Assembly: GCF_003096695.1 (NCBI RefSeq)
Contig: NZ_QEKY01000005.1
Location: 62,001-126,000 of the forward strand
Length of the DNA stretch: 64,000 nt
Direction: 5' to 3'
DNA from: Porphyromonas loveana
GTDB taxonomy: Bacteria; Bacteroidota; Bacteroidia; Bacteroidales; Porphyromonadaceae
Both the position numbers and the translations under genes were made by a program. Under the pieces are notes generated by a model that saw only the letters and a program-made list of their open reading frames with translations, was not told the DNA's origin and did not search any database. Position 1 is the stretch's first letter, and every line of letters starts with the position of its first letter. Shown piece by piece: positions 53,544-61,808 of this stretch.

Positions 53544-54455
53544 TTAGTATTCGGCGTATTGTTGCACAACGTTCCAAGGCGTAACGTTCACAACAACGTT
53601 CACATTAGCACCGCGGAGATCGATGTAGATATTGAGCATTTTGCCCGCTACGGGAACAAAAGGAGTCCCGTCAGAGCCCTCGGTAAACGAGAGCGCCGTA
53701 GCACCGTTAATAAGAAAGTCCAGATGCAGGGGCGAAGCGTTGAGCGTGGGATAAATTCTGAATACGGACGAGATAAAGTCTCCATCCTCTATCTGTCCTT
53801 CGGGGCGGTATTGCACGGCGTTGCCGATTAGCTCAGCGAGGCCGGTATAGGTGTCGGGAGTCTCTCCCAGCAAAATGTCGGCATAGTCTGGCAAATCACG
53901 CACAGTGTGCGCATCAAGCCAGTCCTTATAGCCACGTACGAAGATGTGCACTTGTGCCGTACGGCGGTAGATGTCGATAGTCCGTTCTGTGCCCTGCTCA
54001 ATAGATCCGTACTCGATGGGGCAAGTGAGGGCACCGGAGAATAGGTCTTTAGGCGACTGAGCTATGCCGTTGGCAGAGGAGAGCCTGAAGAATAAGTCTT
54101 TGACGTCATGCACATGGGCTGTCGCAGCCAGTGCATCGTCACTTGGATTGGCCCAAGCGACAAACGAAACGCTCTTGGGACCGTCATATTCCAATGGGAT
54201 CGGCTTATGTGTAGCCACTTCGGCAGCAGTCATCATCAGTCGATCGATGCGGCGACCGTTCTCGTCGAATACAAAGATAACGACGCGCTCCACGTCACCG
54301 GATTCAGTAATATCTTGCATATCGGCATCCCAGGCCCTCACCGTCAGGCGGAATGGGCGGGGACAATCGGAATAGTCCTCCTTGATGCATCCTGTCAGTA
54401 TTCCGGAGAGGAGTACGATCAGTATCGATACGATATATTTCTTAGCGTCGTTCAT
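53544..54455 (-). CDS. fimB: Fimbria anchor and length regulator FimB, intact
   Basis: 303 residues from the ATG at 54455, chosen because it gives a lipoprotein signal with Cys23 (LTGCIKED); the open frame upstream runs through the fimA-fimB spacer. FimB belongs to the FimB/Mfa2 family (DYSDCPRPFRLTV near 27), anchors the fimbria in the outer membrane and limits its length. The frame is uninterrupted, unlike the nonsense-mutated fimB I recall for P. gingivalis ATCC 33277, so short, anchored fimbriae are expected here. Confidence 0.9.
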   Translation of the reverse strand: MNDAKKYIVSILIVLLSGILTGCIKEDYSDCPRPFRLTVRAWDADMQDITESGDVERVVIFVFDENGRRIDRLMMTAAEVATHKPIPLEYDGPKSVSFVAWANPSDDALAATAHVHDVKDLFFRLSSANGIAQSPKDLFSGALTCPIEYGSIEQGTERTIDIYRRTAQVHIFVRGYKDWLDAHTVRDLPDYADILLGETPDTYTGLAELIGNAVQYRPEGQIEDGDFISSVFRIYPTLNASPLHLDFLINGATALSFTEGSDGTPFVPVAGKMLNIYIDLRGANVNVVVNVTPWNVVQQYAEY

Positions 54456-54503
54456 AATGGTAGTTCTTTGCTTTTGTTCGTGTTTTGGTTCTCTCTTATG
54501 AGA

Positions 54504-54549
54504 GAAAAAATTGTAGAATGCTCGGGAGCGGAACGGTAACCCCGCTCCC
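54504..54549 (-). terminator. Terminator-like hairpin between fimA and fimB
   Basis: On the minus strand, GGGAGCGG and CCGCTCCC (54542-54549 and 54524-54531) form an 8-bp GC stem. A 13-nt spacer and six T residues follow, then a second small hairpin (TCTCTC/GAGAGA). It lies 55 bp past the fimA stop and could end most fimA messages while letting some polymerases continue into fimBCDE. Confidence 0.65.
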
Positions 54550-54603
54550 TGCATTCAGCTATTGACAAACTATCTTAATAGTTCTTTCGTCAGTCTGTGG
54601 TGA

Positions 54604-55764
54604 TTACCAAGTAGCGTTCTGATTTACAACAACCCAAGGAGTAACAGTGCAATTAACATTCAAGTTAGCCTGTACAGGTTGAGGATTTTCAGGTGTATCT
54701 GTACCAGGGCCAGTAATCGTCAATGCAATCTTGTAATGGTTGTTACGAACAATCTTGTTTTCTGCTGTGTGAGTACCAGTATAAGTATAGCCATTACCAT
54801 TGTAATTAACCAATACCGGATAGTAAGTAATACCTTCAGCGTTACAGAACCCTGCAGCAATAGCGTCTGCCAAAGCCTGACCCGTAAGAGCGTTGCCATT
54901 CTTATCAAGAAGTTTACCATAGATACAGAGAATCGTAGGACGCAATTCGTTCGTCACATCATATTTGCTTTCTAACACATAGAAACCTGCTCCTACAGCA
55001 TAGTCAGACTTTAAAGAAGTCTCTTCTGTATATGATTCGCCAGTTGCATCCGGAGTGTAAAGACCGGCAGGTGTAGCCACACCAAACAGATAAGCCTTAG
55101 TGTCAGTAACCAAAGACGAACCAAAGATCTTAGAATCCTTCTTTGCCACGAGAGCTGCAATCTTAGCATCGTCAGTTTTGAAAGAATAGTAGTTTTCATA
55201 CTGCGTAGCCATATTAACCGTTACTCCCGAAAATGACATTCCTGCATGTACACGAGTTACTGCAAGAGGAGAGCCTTCAGAAATGAGGTTGTCCGATGTT
55301 GTTCCTGTAGGATAGCCGTAATGATTGGCTCCCGGTTTAATCGTGAAAGTGGCAGACTCACCTGTCATCACCAAACCTTGAGCCGACTGATTAGCAGCAA
55401 CCAATTCTGTGGTCAGTGCCATAACTTCATTATAGCTCTTGCCATCAAGGGTATAATTGTGGTTGGCGATCACAACTAACTTGCGGTTGGCACCAGACTT
55501 ACAAGTGATACCTTCAACCTTAGTTACACCATTAGCATCTTCAACCGTCTTGAGTGCTTCTTGCACTTGACCAGAATAGACCATAGCCGTGAGCTTCGTG
55601 ATCTTAGCATCTGCAAGGCCATCGCCCACAGCACGTCCTTCGCCAGTCTTAATTACGAAGCTTACAGTAGCATCAGTTTCAACGATGGGTCCCTCGTTGT
55701 CTTTGTTACAAGCTGCCAAAGCAAGAGCAGCAAGTCCCAATAAGAAAAATTTTGTCTTTTTCAT
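54604..55764 (-). CDS. fimA: Major fimbrillin FimA
   Basis: 386 residues from the ATG at 55764; the signal MKKTKFFLLGLAALAL is nearly identical to P. gingivalis FimA, and an upstream extension in frame has no signal. Lipobox LAAC (Cys19). The prepilin is expected to be cut by Arg-gingipain at R44-A45 (GEGR-AVGDG), after which the N-terminal strand is exchanged between subunits. The C-terminus (CTVTPWVVVNQNATW) is diagnostic. The sequence resembles the type II/IV genotype group, which shares SGEGRAVGD-type sequence, more than type I; I cannot assign a type without alignment. It is the main shaft subunit of long fimbriae used for adhesion. Confidence 0.95.
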   Translation of the reverse strand: MKKTKFFLLGLAALALAACNKDNEGPIVETDATVSFVIKTGEGRAVGDGLADAKITKLTAMVYSGQVQEALKTVEDANGVTKVEGITCKSGANRKLVVIANHNYTLDGKSYNEVMALTTELVAANQSAQGLVMTGESATFTIKPGANHYGYPTGTTSDNLISEGSPLAVTRVHAGMSFSGVTVNMATQYENYYSFKTDDAKIAALVAKKDSKIFGSSLVTDTKAYLFGVATPAGLYTPDATGESYTEETSLKSDYAVGAGFYVLESKYDVTNELRPTILCIYGKLLDKNGNALTGQALADAIAAGFCNAEGITYYPVLVNYNGNGYTYTGTHTAENKIVRNNHYKIALTITGPGTDTPENPQPVQANLNVNCTVTPWVVVNQNATW

Positions 55765-55844
55765 CTCGTTTTTTGTTTTTAAAAAAGTGAATATTGTTTT
55801 CGATTGTTTCCTTAGTAGGATTTTTCTGTATTTGCTTCTTTGTC

Positions 55845-57320
55845 TTAGAGGTTGTCCTGCATATAGAGACGCAGTTCGTTGAGGTTGTGCTGTGCACCGG
55901 GCATGCCATGCTGAGCAGCATAGGAGAGATATTTTTCGGCTTCCGTCCACTTCTCATTGTAAGCGTATGCCAATCCCAAGAGTGTCCACAATTTCTGCTC
56001 AGACTTGCGAGCTTCGAGACGGCGAAGAGCCTCGGCATAGCGACCTGCACGCATATCGATGATAGCAGCATTAGCAGTAGGTTCTATGGCTTGGGGGAAT
56101 GCCGCCTCTGCGATAGTCCACGTCTCGTAACGCTCGGCGCTACCCTCGGGATAGCTCTGTGCCACAGCATAGACCTCGGCCAAGCTCAAACGAGTCGGAT
56201 GCGTCTTAATAATCTCGCGAGCCTTATCCAGCTCGAAACCTTTGACAACGATATGGAAAGTGAGTTCACTACGACGCAGAGGAGGATAGAAGCTGGCCAA
56301 GAGCGTAGCATAAGTAGTGCCACCGTCGAGCGCTTGGAGAGCTGACGGACGTTCTTCTACCGATTTTTCGTCGATAATCCGGAGGATGGCGTCACGATTG
56401 GGCAGATTGCTCTTAGCCACAGCAGCCTTGAGACCGTCCCAGTCTTGCCCCTTCCAGTCAGACTCGAATCGTCCTTTGAGAATCGGGTACTTGCCCACGA
56501 GGTAGTCGGCAAAAGAGTTCGCTCTGTTTTTGGAAAGCTGGAGGTTGTAGTCCACCCCACCCTCAGGTGAAGCATAACCCACCATGCTTAGCTTCTCGAA
56601 TGTGATGTCGCTATTGCCTCTGAGTTCTTTCAGCTTGCTGTCAATACGTTGCAATTCGGCGGGGTTGCCGTCAAAGTTGGGCAATACCTCGTATTTGCCT
56701 ACCTGATAGGCCAGATGCGCCGAGAGACTCTCCTCACGCACCTTCACTAGTTCGCCTTCCGGTACCATGATGTTATATTGGTAATTAGCCTCATAGAGGG
56801 GCACCAATGCATCGTCGGTAAGAGAGGTCTCTTCATGTCCCATCGGACATTCGGCGCAACCTGTGTTCTCTGCCATGAGAATGAGAGACGAATTGCGCAT
56901 CCAAGGGTGGTAAGGAGTGGTCGTGGCATAGTCCAAATTCTGCGCCTTACCGTTGCGGCGATTGACCACAGCAGCAGGCTTTGTCTCTGGATTATTGAAA
57001 GGATGTTTTTTGTTGAGCGACACTCGTCGATCCACAATGCGGTAGCGTTTGTTACCGGCCAGCACGAAGGGGCGTAAGGCCACCTGCTCGCCCGAAGTAT
57101 TGGACTGGATCACGGGCGTAACAACCATCAAGAGATTACTTTTCATATCGGGCATAGCCGTCAGATCGAGGTTCATCTTCACCTCGGCCGTGCGTCCTTT
57201 CTTTTTGATCACATGTTTCTCTGGCACCTGAATGCCGCTTAGGTGGTTTTGCTGCGCCGAGAGGACGAGGGCAGAAGCTCCAACAAGGAGCGATAGGATG
57301 ATATAGCGACTGAGTTTCAT
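55845..57320 (-). CDS. pgmA: PgmA, fimbria-locus protein with DUF3868, OmpA-like and TPR regions
   Basis: 491 residues with a signal peptide (cleavage near LSAQQ). The N-terminal DUF3868 region spans about 25-210. An OmpA-like segment follows (YASPEGGVDYNLQLSKNRANSFADYL near 255-280), and TPR-like helices end the protein (RAGRYAEALRRLE, LWTLLGLAYAYNEKWTEAEKYLSYAAQHG). In P. gingivalis it is the second gene of the fim cluster, just upstream of fimA. Its role is thought to be envelope-linked support of fimbria production. It starts 25 bp after fimX and ends 80 bp before fimA. Confidence 0.88.
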   Translation of the reverse strand: MKLSRYIILSLLVGASALVLSAQQNHLSGIQVPEKHVIKKKGRTAEVKMNLDLTAMPDMKSNLLMVVTPVIQSNTSGEQVALRPFVLAGNKRYRIVDRRVSLNKKHPFNNPETKPAAVVNRRNGKAQNLDYATTTPYHPWMRNSSLILMAENTGCAECPMGHEETSLTDDALVPLYEANYQYNIMVPEGELVKVREESLSAHLAYQVGKYEVLPNFDGNPAELQRIDSKLKELRGNSDITFEKLSMVGYASPEGGVDYNLQLSKNRANSFADYLVGKYPILKGRFESDWKGQDWDGLKAAVAKSNLPNRDAILRIIDEKSVEERPSALQALDGGTTYATLLASFYPPLRRSELTFHIVVKGFELDKAREIIKTHPTRLSLAEVYAVAQSYPEGSAERYETWTIAEAAFPQAIEPTANAAIIDMRAGRYAEALRRLEARKSEQKLWTLLGLAYAYNEKWTEAEKYLSYAAQHGMPGAQHNLNELRLYMQDNL

Positions 57321-57345
57321 AGCTTCTTACAGATATAAAAAGTGA

Positions 57346-57927
57346 TTACTTAATAATGTAGATGAGTGAGAGGGTGGCCTTGGTGACACCGAAGTAGTCA
57401 TACTTGCCCTCACCGATCTTCTTACCGCACTTGGCACATTCGTATTTGCTGTAGTCCAGATTGACATAGCCGGCACTAATGGAGGCTTCGAGGTTCCATC
57501 TGCGCCCCAGCAACCACTGATAACCATAAGTCAGACCGGCACCAATACCATAGCCTTCGTGGCGATAGTTATTGAGTTTTTTGAGACGACCGATGGGAAT
57601 GTCGATGTCATTGACATTGTACTCACCGCCGATGGCATGCAAGCCGAAGAAGTGACCGGAGAAAGCCTCACAAGTCCAGTAACGAAGCTCTGGTGCTACA
57701 AGCCAGTGCTTGAGTTTGCGATGATGTTCGAAGGTAAACGGATTGTAACCACCCGAAATATCGAGTGTCCATTTTTTGCCCAAGCGAAACTCCAATCCGG
57801 CATTAGGCGTGGTCGTAGCTCCATAAAGCAAATTGGTCTTGAGAGCCACGTTTTGCGCGTGGAGAGCAGAGAGAAATCCTGCCATCAGTGCAATTCCGAC
57901 TAATAATAATCGTACTTTCCTTTTCAT
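57346..57927 (-). CDS. fimX: FimX, DUF3575 outer-membrane-barrel-like protein
   Basis: 193 residues. The signal peptide ends near ALHAQ, followed by the DUF3575 pattern: NVALKTNLLYGATTTPNAG, WLVAPELRYWTCE, FFGLHAIGGEYN and a Cys-x-x-Cys (YECAKCGKK) near 166. It is the first gene of the fim locus in P. gingivalis, and I recall that the response regulator FimR acts on its upstream region. A predicted -7 box and phased repeats lie upstream here. The function of the protein is not firmly known. Confidence 0.88.
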   Translation of the reverse strand: MKRKVRLLLVGIALMAGFLSALHAQNVALKTNLLYGATTTPNAGLEFRLGKKWTLDISGGYNPFTFEHHRKLKHWLVAPELRYWTCEAFSGHFFGLHAIGGEYNVNDIDIPIGRLKKLNNYRHEGYGIGAGLTYGYQWLLGRRWNLEASISAGYVNLDYSKYECAKCGKKIGEGKYDYFGVTKATLSLIYIIK

Positions 57928-57992
57928 AATACTATAGTAGTGGTAGTGTGATAACTTTTCTTCTCATGCAATCACAGTATTGAGCACTCTGA

Positions 57993-58025
57993 ATGAGAGG
58001 GAAGCACACATTGCTTCCCTCTCAT
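57993..58025 (-). promoter_or_regulatory. Perfect 13-bp hairpin in the fim leader
   Basis: ATGAGAGGGAAGC and GCTTCCCTCTCAT pair fully around a 7-nt loop, between the predicted fimX promoter and its start codon. No T run follows on the minus strand, so it is not a plain intrinsic terminator; it may be an RNA-level control element. Confidence 0.65.
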
Positions 58026-58049
58026 GATGCTGACTCAACTCTTCAAAGG

Positions 58050-58057
58050 CAAAATTA
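58050..58057 (-). promoter_or_regulatory. -7 box for the fimX-pgmA-fim locus
   Basis: The minus strand reads TAATTTTG, matching TAnnTTTG, about 123 bp upstream of the fimX start codon, giving a leader of roughly 115 nt. Confidence 0.5.
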
Positions 58058-58080
58058 CTGCCATCCTCTATATTGTATAT

Positions 58081-58162
58081 ACGTAAAAACACGTAAAATG
58101 CTACGTGCATATACGTAAAACACCCAATTATAGCGTATTTCTCAGCAGAGCACGACGTAAAT
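58081..58162 (-). promoter_or_regulatory. Phased ACGTAAA direct repeats upstream of the fim promoter (candidate regulator site)
   Basis: ACGTAAAA occurs at 58081, 58091 and 58113, with a degenerate ACGTGCAT at 58103 and ACGTAAAT at 58155. Spacings are 10, 12, 10 and 42 bp, all near whole helical turns. They lie about -38 to -120 relative to the predicted fimX transcription start, the usual place for an activator. FimR is the obvious candidate ligand, from established work on this locus; the match to its site is inference. Confidence 0.55.
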
Positions 58163-58247
58163 AGAGGTTTTAGGGGGAGAAAGAGGAAAGCGTTCGGAGT
58201 CATTCGAGCCACCTGAACCATCGGATAATTCCGACGACTCGAACTTT

Positions 58248-59255
58248 CTACAATTGGGAGAAGAGCTTCCTGCCTCGGACGTAGTATTGGAAGACAATGG
58301 AGTAAGGCTTCATCGGGGCAGGGATGGGGCCAAGGCGAAGATTATCTGCTCGCGAAGCGGAGAAGTTCGCTCGCATACGACGATAGTCCCGACGAGCGCG
58401 AAAGAGCGAAGCCACATGGCGGAATCGACCAGAGAAGAGGAACATCATGGCCGAGAGACCATCCAACCATGCGCGGATGCGCATCGTATGTCGGAGGTCT
58501 GCATCGGGCAGATTCTTGTAGAGCATCAGCAGGTTGTTGCGGAAGTTGAGATACGTCTTGCGGGGATTCTTGGCATCCAAACTGCCACCACCCAAATGAT
58601 AAACGACGGAGTGTGGCGTCACTGCCACTCGCCAACCACGGCTATGAAGCCTCCAGCAGAGATCGATCTCTTCCTGATGGGCAAAGAAGCGCGGATCCAA
58701 TCCTCCTACTGCTCTATACACCTGCCGACGGACGAAAAGAGCAGCTCCCGAAGCCCAAAACACCTCTGTCGTGTCATCGTACTGACCGGCATCGGTCTCC
58801 AGCGTACTGAATATACGTCCCCGACAGAAGGGATAGCCCAGGCGATCGAGGTAGCCACCCGCAGCTCCTGCGTATTCAAAAGAACCCCGCTCTCGAAGGG
58901 AACGAATCTTGGGCTGCACAGCAGCCACATCGCTACGGTCGCGCAACAACGCCAGCGGGGCGTCGAGCCATCCGGCTGTCACCTCCACATCACTATTGAG
59001 CAGGACCATGCAGTCGCATTCGGTCAGCTCGATGGCACGGTTATAGCCTTCGGCAAATCCGTAATTCTCAGGAAAGACGATCAGCTCCACCTGCGGGTAT
59101 TCTCGGCGAAGGAAGTCCACAGAGTCGTCCGTGGATCCGTTGTCGGCCACGATGAGGCGCGCCGACTGCTGCGGCGTATGGGCCACAAGCGCGGGGAGGT
59201 ACTTCTCCAACATAGAGCGCCCGTTCCAGTTGAGGATGATAACGGCTGTGGTCAT
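58248..59255 (-). CDS. Family 2 glycosyltransferase (rhamnosyltransferase-like)
   Basis: 335 residues from the ATG at 59255. Canonical GT2: TTAVIILNWNGRSMLEKYLPAL start, VADNGSTDDSVDFL near 45, LLNSDVEVTAGWLDAP near 95 (DxD-equivalent), and ASGAALFVRRQVYRAVGGLDPRFFAHQEEIDLCWR near 180 (catalytic region). It resembles WbbL-type rhamnosyl- and other surface-glycan transferases. The sugar is unknown. The start is 8 bp after the acyltransferase stop, in an operon with mtaB. Confidence 0.88.
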   Translation of the reverse strand: MTTAVIILNWNGRSMLEKYLPALVAHTPQQSARLIVADNGSTDDSVDFLRREYPQVELIVFPENYGFAEGYNRAIELTECDCMVLLNSDVEVTAGWLDAPLALLRDRSDVAAVQPKIRSLRERGSFEYAGAAGGYLDRLGYPFCRGRIFSTLETDAGQYDDTTEVFWASGAALFVRRQVYRAVGGLDPRFFAHQEEIDLCWRLHSRGWRVAVTPHSVVYHLGGGSLDAKNPRKTYLNFRNNLLMLYKNLPDADLRHTMRIRAWLDGLSAMMFLFSGRFRHVASLFRARRDYRRMRANFSASRADNLRLGPIPAPMKPYSIVFQYYVRGRKLFSQL

Positions 59256-59263
59256 AGGGATGG

Positions 59264-60166
59264 TTATTGGGGCAGACGGGGACGCTTCCAGCGACGATGG
59301 CTCCAAAGCCAGAGGGCAGGATCGCGCAGGATGGTCTTCTCCATCTTGCGCACATAGGCTTCGGTGACAGCCCCCGAGGGAACTGTTTCCTGCGGATGGT
59401 GCAGCAATTCAATCGTACCAACGTAGCTGTCGGCACCCGTCCTCTTCACATCCATATAAACGACGGGGAGAGAGAACTTCGTACTCAGCTTCTCAGTACC
59501 GTTGAAGAAAGCCGTCTCTCGCCCCAGGAAAGTCGTCCAATACGAACCGGCATAGGCGGGACTCTGGTCGGCAATGAAGATAACGAGAGGCGTCTCCGCA
59601 GGATAAGGAGCGCGCATGAGATGCAAGAGCTCACGCGGCACATCGTGTTTGGGGATTCCACGTGAGCCAAAGCGCTCGCGGATCCGATGCATGAGGCGGT
59701 CGGCGGCGGTATTTTTGAGCGGGCGATAGATCTGATAAATCTGTAAGCCCGAACCCTTGATCATCTCCTGACTACCCGAAAAATACTCCCAGTTGCCGTA
59801 ATGTCCCATCATCAGCAGGATGGCGGGATGTCTTTCGGCACGCAGCTGCTCCAGCACATCGAGTCCTTCGAGGGAGATATGACGACAGAGCTGAGCTGGG
59901 GTATAGGTGAGCAGTTTGAAGGAACTAAGGACTTGATAGGTGAAGCCACGGTAGAAGCGTCGTTCGATAGCACCTATTTCCTTTTCGCTCTTCTCGGGGA
60001 AGCAGCGAGTCAGATTGTCGCGAACGACCCGCCGACGATAGCGCAGCACATAGTACAGCAAGCCCGCCAGCAGCTTACTCTTCAGGCGGATCACCCATAA
60101 CGGCAACAAGGCAAACAGATAGGTGAGGACATAGAGTATATAATAGGAGAGAGCGGGATACTTCAT
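59264..60166 (-). CDS. LpxL/HtrB-type acyltransferase (lipid A acyltransferase-like)
   Basis: 300 residues from the ATG at 60166. An N-terminal membrane helix precedes the acyltransferase core: RDNLTRCFPEKSEKE, then ILLMMGHYGNWEYF (HX4E motif near 130), IYRPLKN and ADQSPAYAGSYWTTFLGRETAFFNG near 210-235. This family adds secondary acyl chains to lipid A at the inner membrane; Bacteroidota forms may act on other lipids. It starts 1 bp before the mtaB stop. Confidence 0.85.
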   Translation of the reverse strand: MKYPALSYYILYVLTYLFALLPLWVIRLKSKLLAGLLYYVLRYRRRVVRDNLTRCFPEKSEKEIGAIERRFYRGFTYQVLSSFKLLTYTPAQLCRHISLEGLDVLEQLRAERHPAILLMMGHYGNWEYFSGSQEMIKGSGLQIYQIYRPLKNTAADRLMHRIRERFGSRGIPKHDVPRELLHLMRAPYPAETPLVIFIADQSPAYAGSYWTTFLGRETAFFNGTEKLSTKFSLPVVYMDVKRTGADSYVGTIELLHHPQETVPSGAVTEAYVRKMEKTILRDPALWLWSHRRWKRPRLPQ

Positions 60167-60167
60167 A

Positions 60168-61499
60168 CTAAAGGTTATTGTCTGACAAAAGAACGTATTC
60201 GCCGGAAGGATGCATCTTGCCGAGTACCACATCGGACACGGTTCCCACGGCTTCGGCTGTATAGGGAGCTGCCACGCGAACATAATTCTCCGTGAAGCCC
60301 TGCATCAAGCCTTCGTGACTGACGTCTTCCCAAAGCACCCGCCTACGAAAACCCTCCTCCGAACGATAGAACTCAGCCAGACGTCGGTCGGACAAGTCCA
60401 GCAGCCTGCGACTGCGGCGTTGCTTCTCGCGCGCGTCTATTATATATGGTATTTGCAGCGCTTGAGTACCGGGGCGTTCGGAGTATGTGAATACGTGCAA
60501 TCGGCTGAAGGAAATGGCGTTCTGTAGAAAATCGAAGCAATCCTCGAAAAACTCGGGGCGCTCCCCTCTTGTGCCCACGATGACATCAATGCCGATAAAA
60601 GCATGGGGCAATACTCGACAGATATGCTCTACTCTATCACGGAAAAGTGCCGTGTCGTAGCGGCGACGCATGAGCTTGAGCACGTCGTCCGAACCGCTCT
60701 GCAACGGCATATGGAAGTGGGGGGCGATGCGCTTGGAAGAAGCGCAGAAATCAATCAGTTCGTCGGACAAGAGATTAGGTTCGATCGATCCGATGCGATA
60801 ACGCTCAATGCCTTCCACCTCGTCTAACGCACGAAGCAGATCGGTAAAGGTCTCCCCCGTACTACGCCCGAAGTCACCAATGTTCACACCCGTGAGCACG
60901 ATCTCCTTGCCGCCTTCAGCTGCCACACCTTCGGCTTGACGCACAAGCGACGCAATGGAACCATTGCGACTGCGCCCCCGCGCCTTGGGAATGGTGCAAT
61001 AGGAGCAGAAATAGTCGCAGCCGTCCTGCACTTTGAGGAAGTGGCGGGTGCGATCGTCGGCCGAGCAGCCGGGTTGGAACTTGCGGATGTCCTTGGTCGG
61101 AGTCGTGAGTATGGTCTTCCCTCCACCGGCCTGTGCAGCGCGGTGGCTGAGGACGGAGATGAGGTCGAGCTTCTCATCGGCACCGAGTACGATGTCCACG
61201 CCTTCTATCTGTGCGATGTCCTCGGGCTTGAGCTGTGCGTAGCAGCCGGTGACGACCATGAGAGCATCGGGATGTTCTTTGTGCAGCTTACGGATGGCAT
61301 TGCGACATTTCTTGTCGGCCAGCTCTGTCACGGAACAGGTATTGACCACACAGAGATCGGCCTTCTCGCCCGGGCGCACCGGGCGCACCCCCTGCTCAGC
61401 AAGGGCTTTGCCAAGGGTAGAGGTCTCGGCGAAATTCAGCTTGCAACCGAGCGTCAGGAAAGCCGCCTTTTTGTCTTCAAAGATGAAAGCATCTGTCAT
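60168..61499 (-). CDS. mtaB: tRNA t6A37 methylthiotransferase MtaB
   Basis: 443 residues. An N-terminal methylthiotransferase domain with three cluster cysteines (LGCKLN, NTCSVT, VTGCYAQ) precedes a radical SAM CxxxCxxC (CDYFCSYCTIP near 160) and a C-terminal TRAM-like region. It converts t6A to ms2t6A at position 37 of ANN-reading tRNAs. The TLGCKLNFAET start and length fit MtaB rather than MiaB or RimO. Its -7 box lies 7 bp before the start, and it heads an operon with the acyltransferase and GT2 genes. Confidence 0.93.
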   Translation of the reverse strand: MTDAFIFEDKKAAFLTLGCKLNFAETSTLGKALAEQGVRPVRPGEKADLCVVNTCSVTELADKKCRNAIRKLHKEHPDALMVVTGCYAQLKPEDIAQIEGVDIVLGADEKLDLISVLSHRAAQAGGGKTILTTPTKDIRKFQPGCSADDRTRHFLKVQDGCDYFCSYCTIPKARGRSRNGSIASLVRQAEGVAAEGGKEIVLTGVNIGDFGRSTGETFTDLLRALDEVEGIERYRIGSIEPNLLSDELIDFCASSKRIAPHFHMPLQSGSDDVLKLMRRRYDTALFRDRVEHICRVLPHAFIGIDVIVGTRGERPEFFEDCFDFLQNAISFSRLHVFTYSERPGTQALQIPYIIDAREKQRRSRRLLDLSDRRLAEFYRSEEGFRRRVLWEDVSHEGLMQGFTENYVRVAAPYTAEAVGTVSDVVLGKMHPSGEYVLLSDNNL

Positions 61500-61506
61500 A
61501 TAGGCG

Positions 61507-61514
61507 CAAAGTTA
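61507..61514 (-). promoter_or_regulatory. -7 box for mtaB, close to the start codon
   Basis: The minus strand reads TAACTTTG, 7 bp before the ATG at 61499, implying an almost leaderless transcript. Confidence 0.5.
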
Positions 61515-61808
61515 GTGCTTTTTGGGGCTATGCACACGGCCTACATCGGACGACAAGCTTTGTCCCGAGGAGCTATTTCACTCTCGTGGCTAACCGCTCT
61601 CGTGTGGCATATGCCCCAGAGAATTAGTGCGCTGAGCCGATTCGCATAAAAGCCTCCCGGACTTCATGGAGTTTCATGATTAAGAAGATTTTATTTCATG
61701 ACTAAGCAACTATTGAGACCTCTATAACAGAAAAAAAGATCGGACATGAACGCACTCTCCAAGGCCTATGACCGCGGAAGAAAACGCCGGTAAAGAGCGG
61801 GATTAGTG
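61515..61808. other. Intergenic stretch with a short direct repeat
   Basis: No gene seen. A TTTCATGA(T/C)TAAG motif occurs twice about 25 bp apart near 61673-61706. No terminator for the thiamine operon or riboswitch is obvious. Confidence 0.4.

Noticed and set aside
57964-58221. 85-residue frame upstream of fimX
   Set aside because: It runs through the promoter, the phased repeats and the leader hairpin; regulatory reading is better supported.
58254-59357. 367-residue open frame opposite the GT2 gene
   Set aside because: Antisense to a gene with all GT2 motifs.
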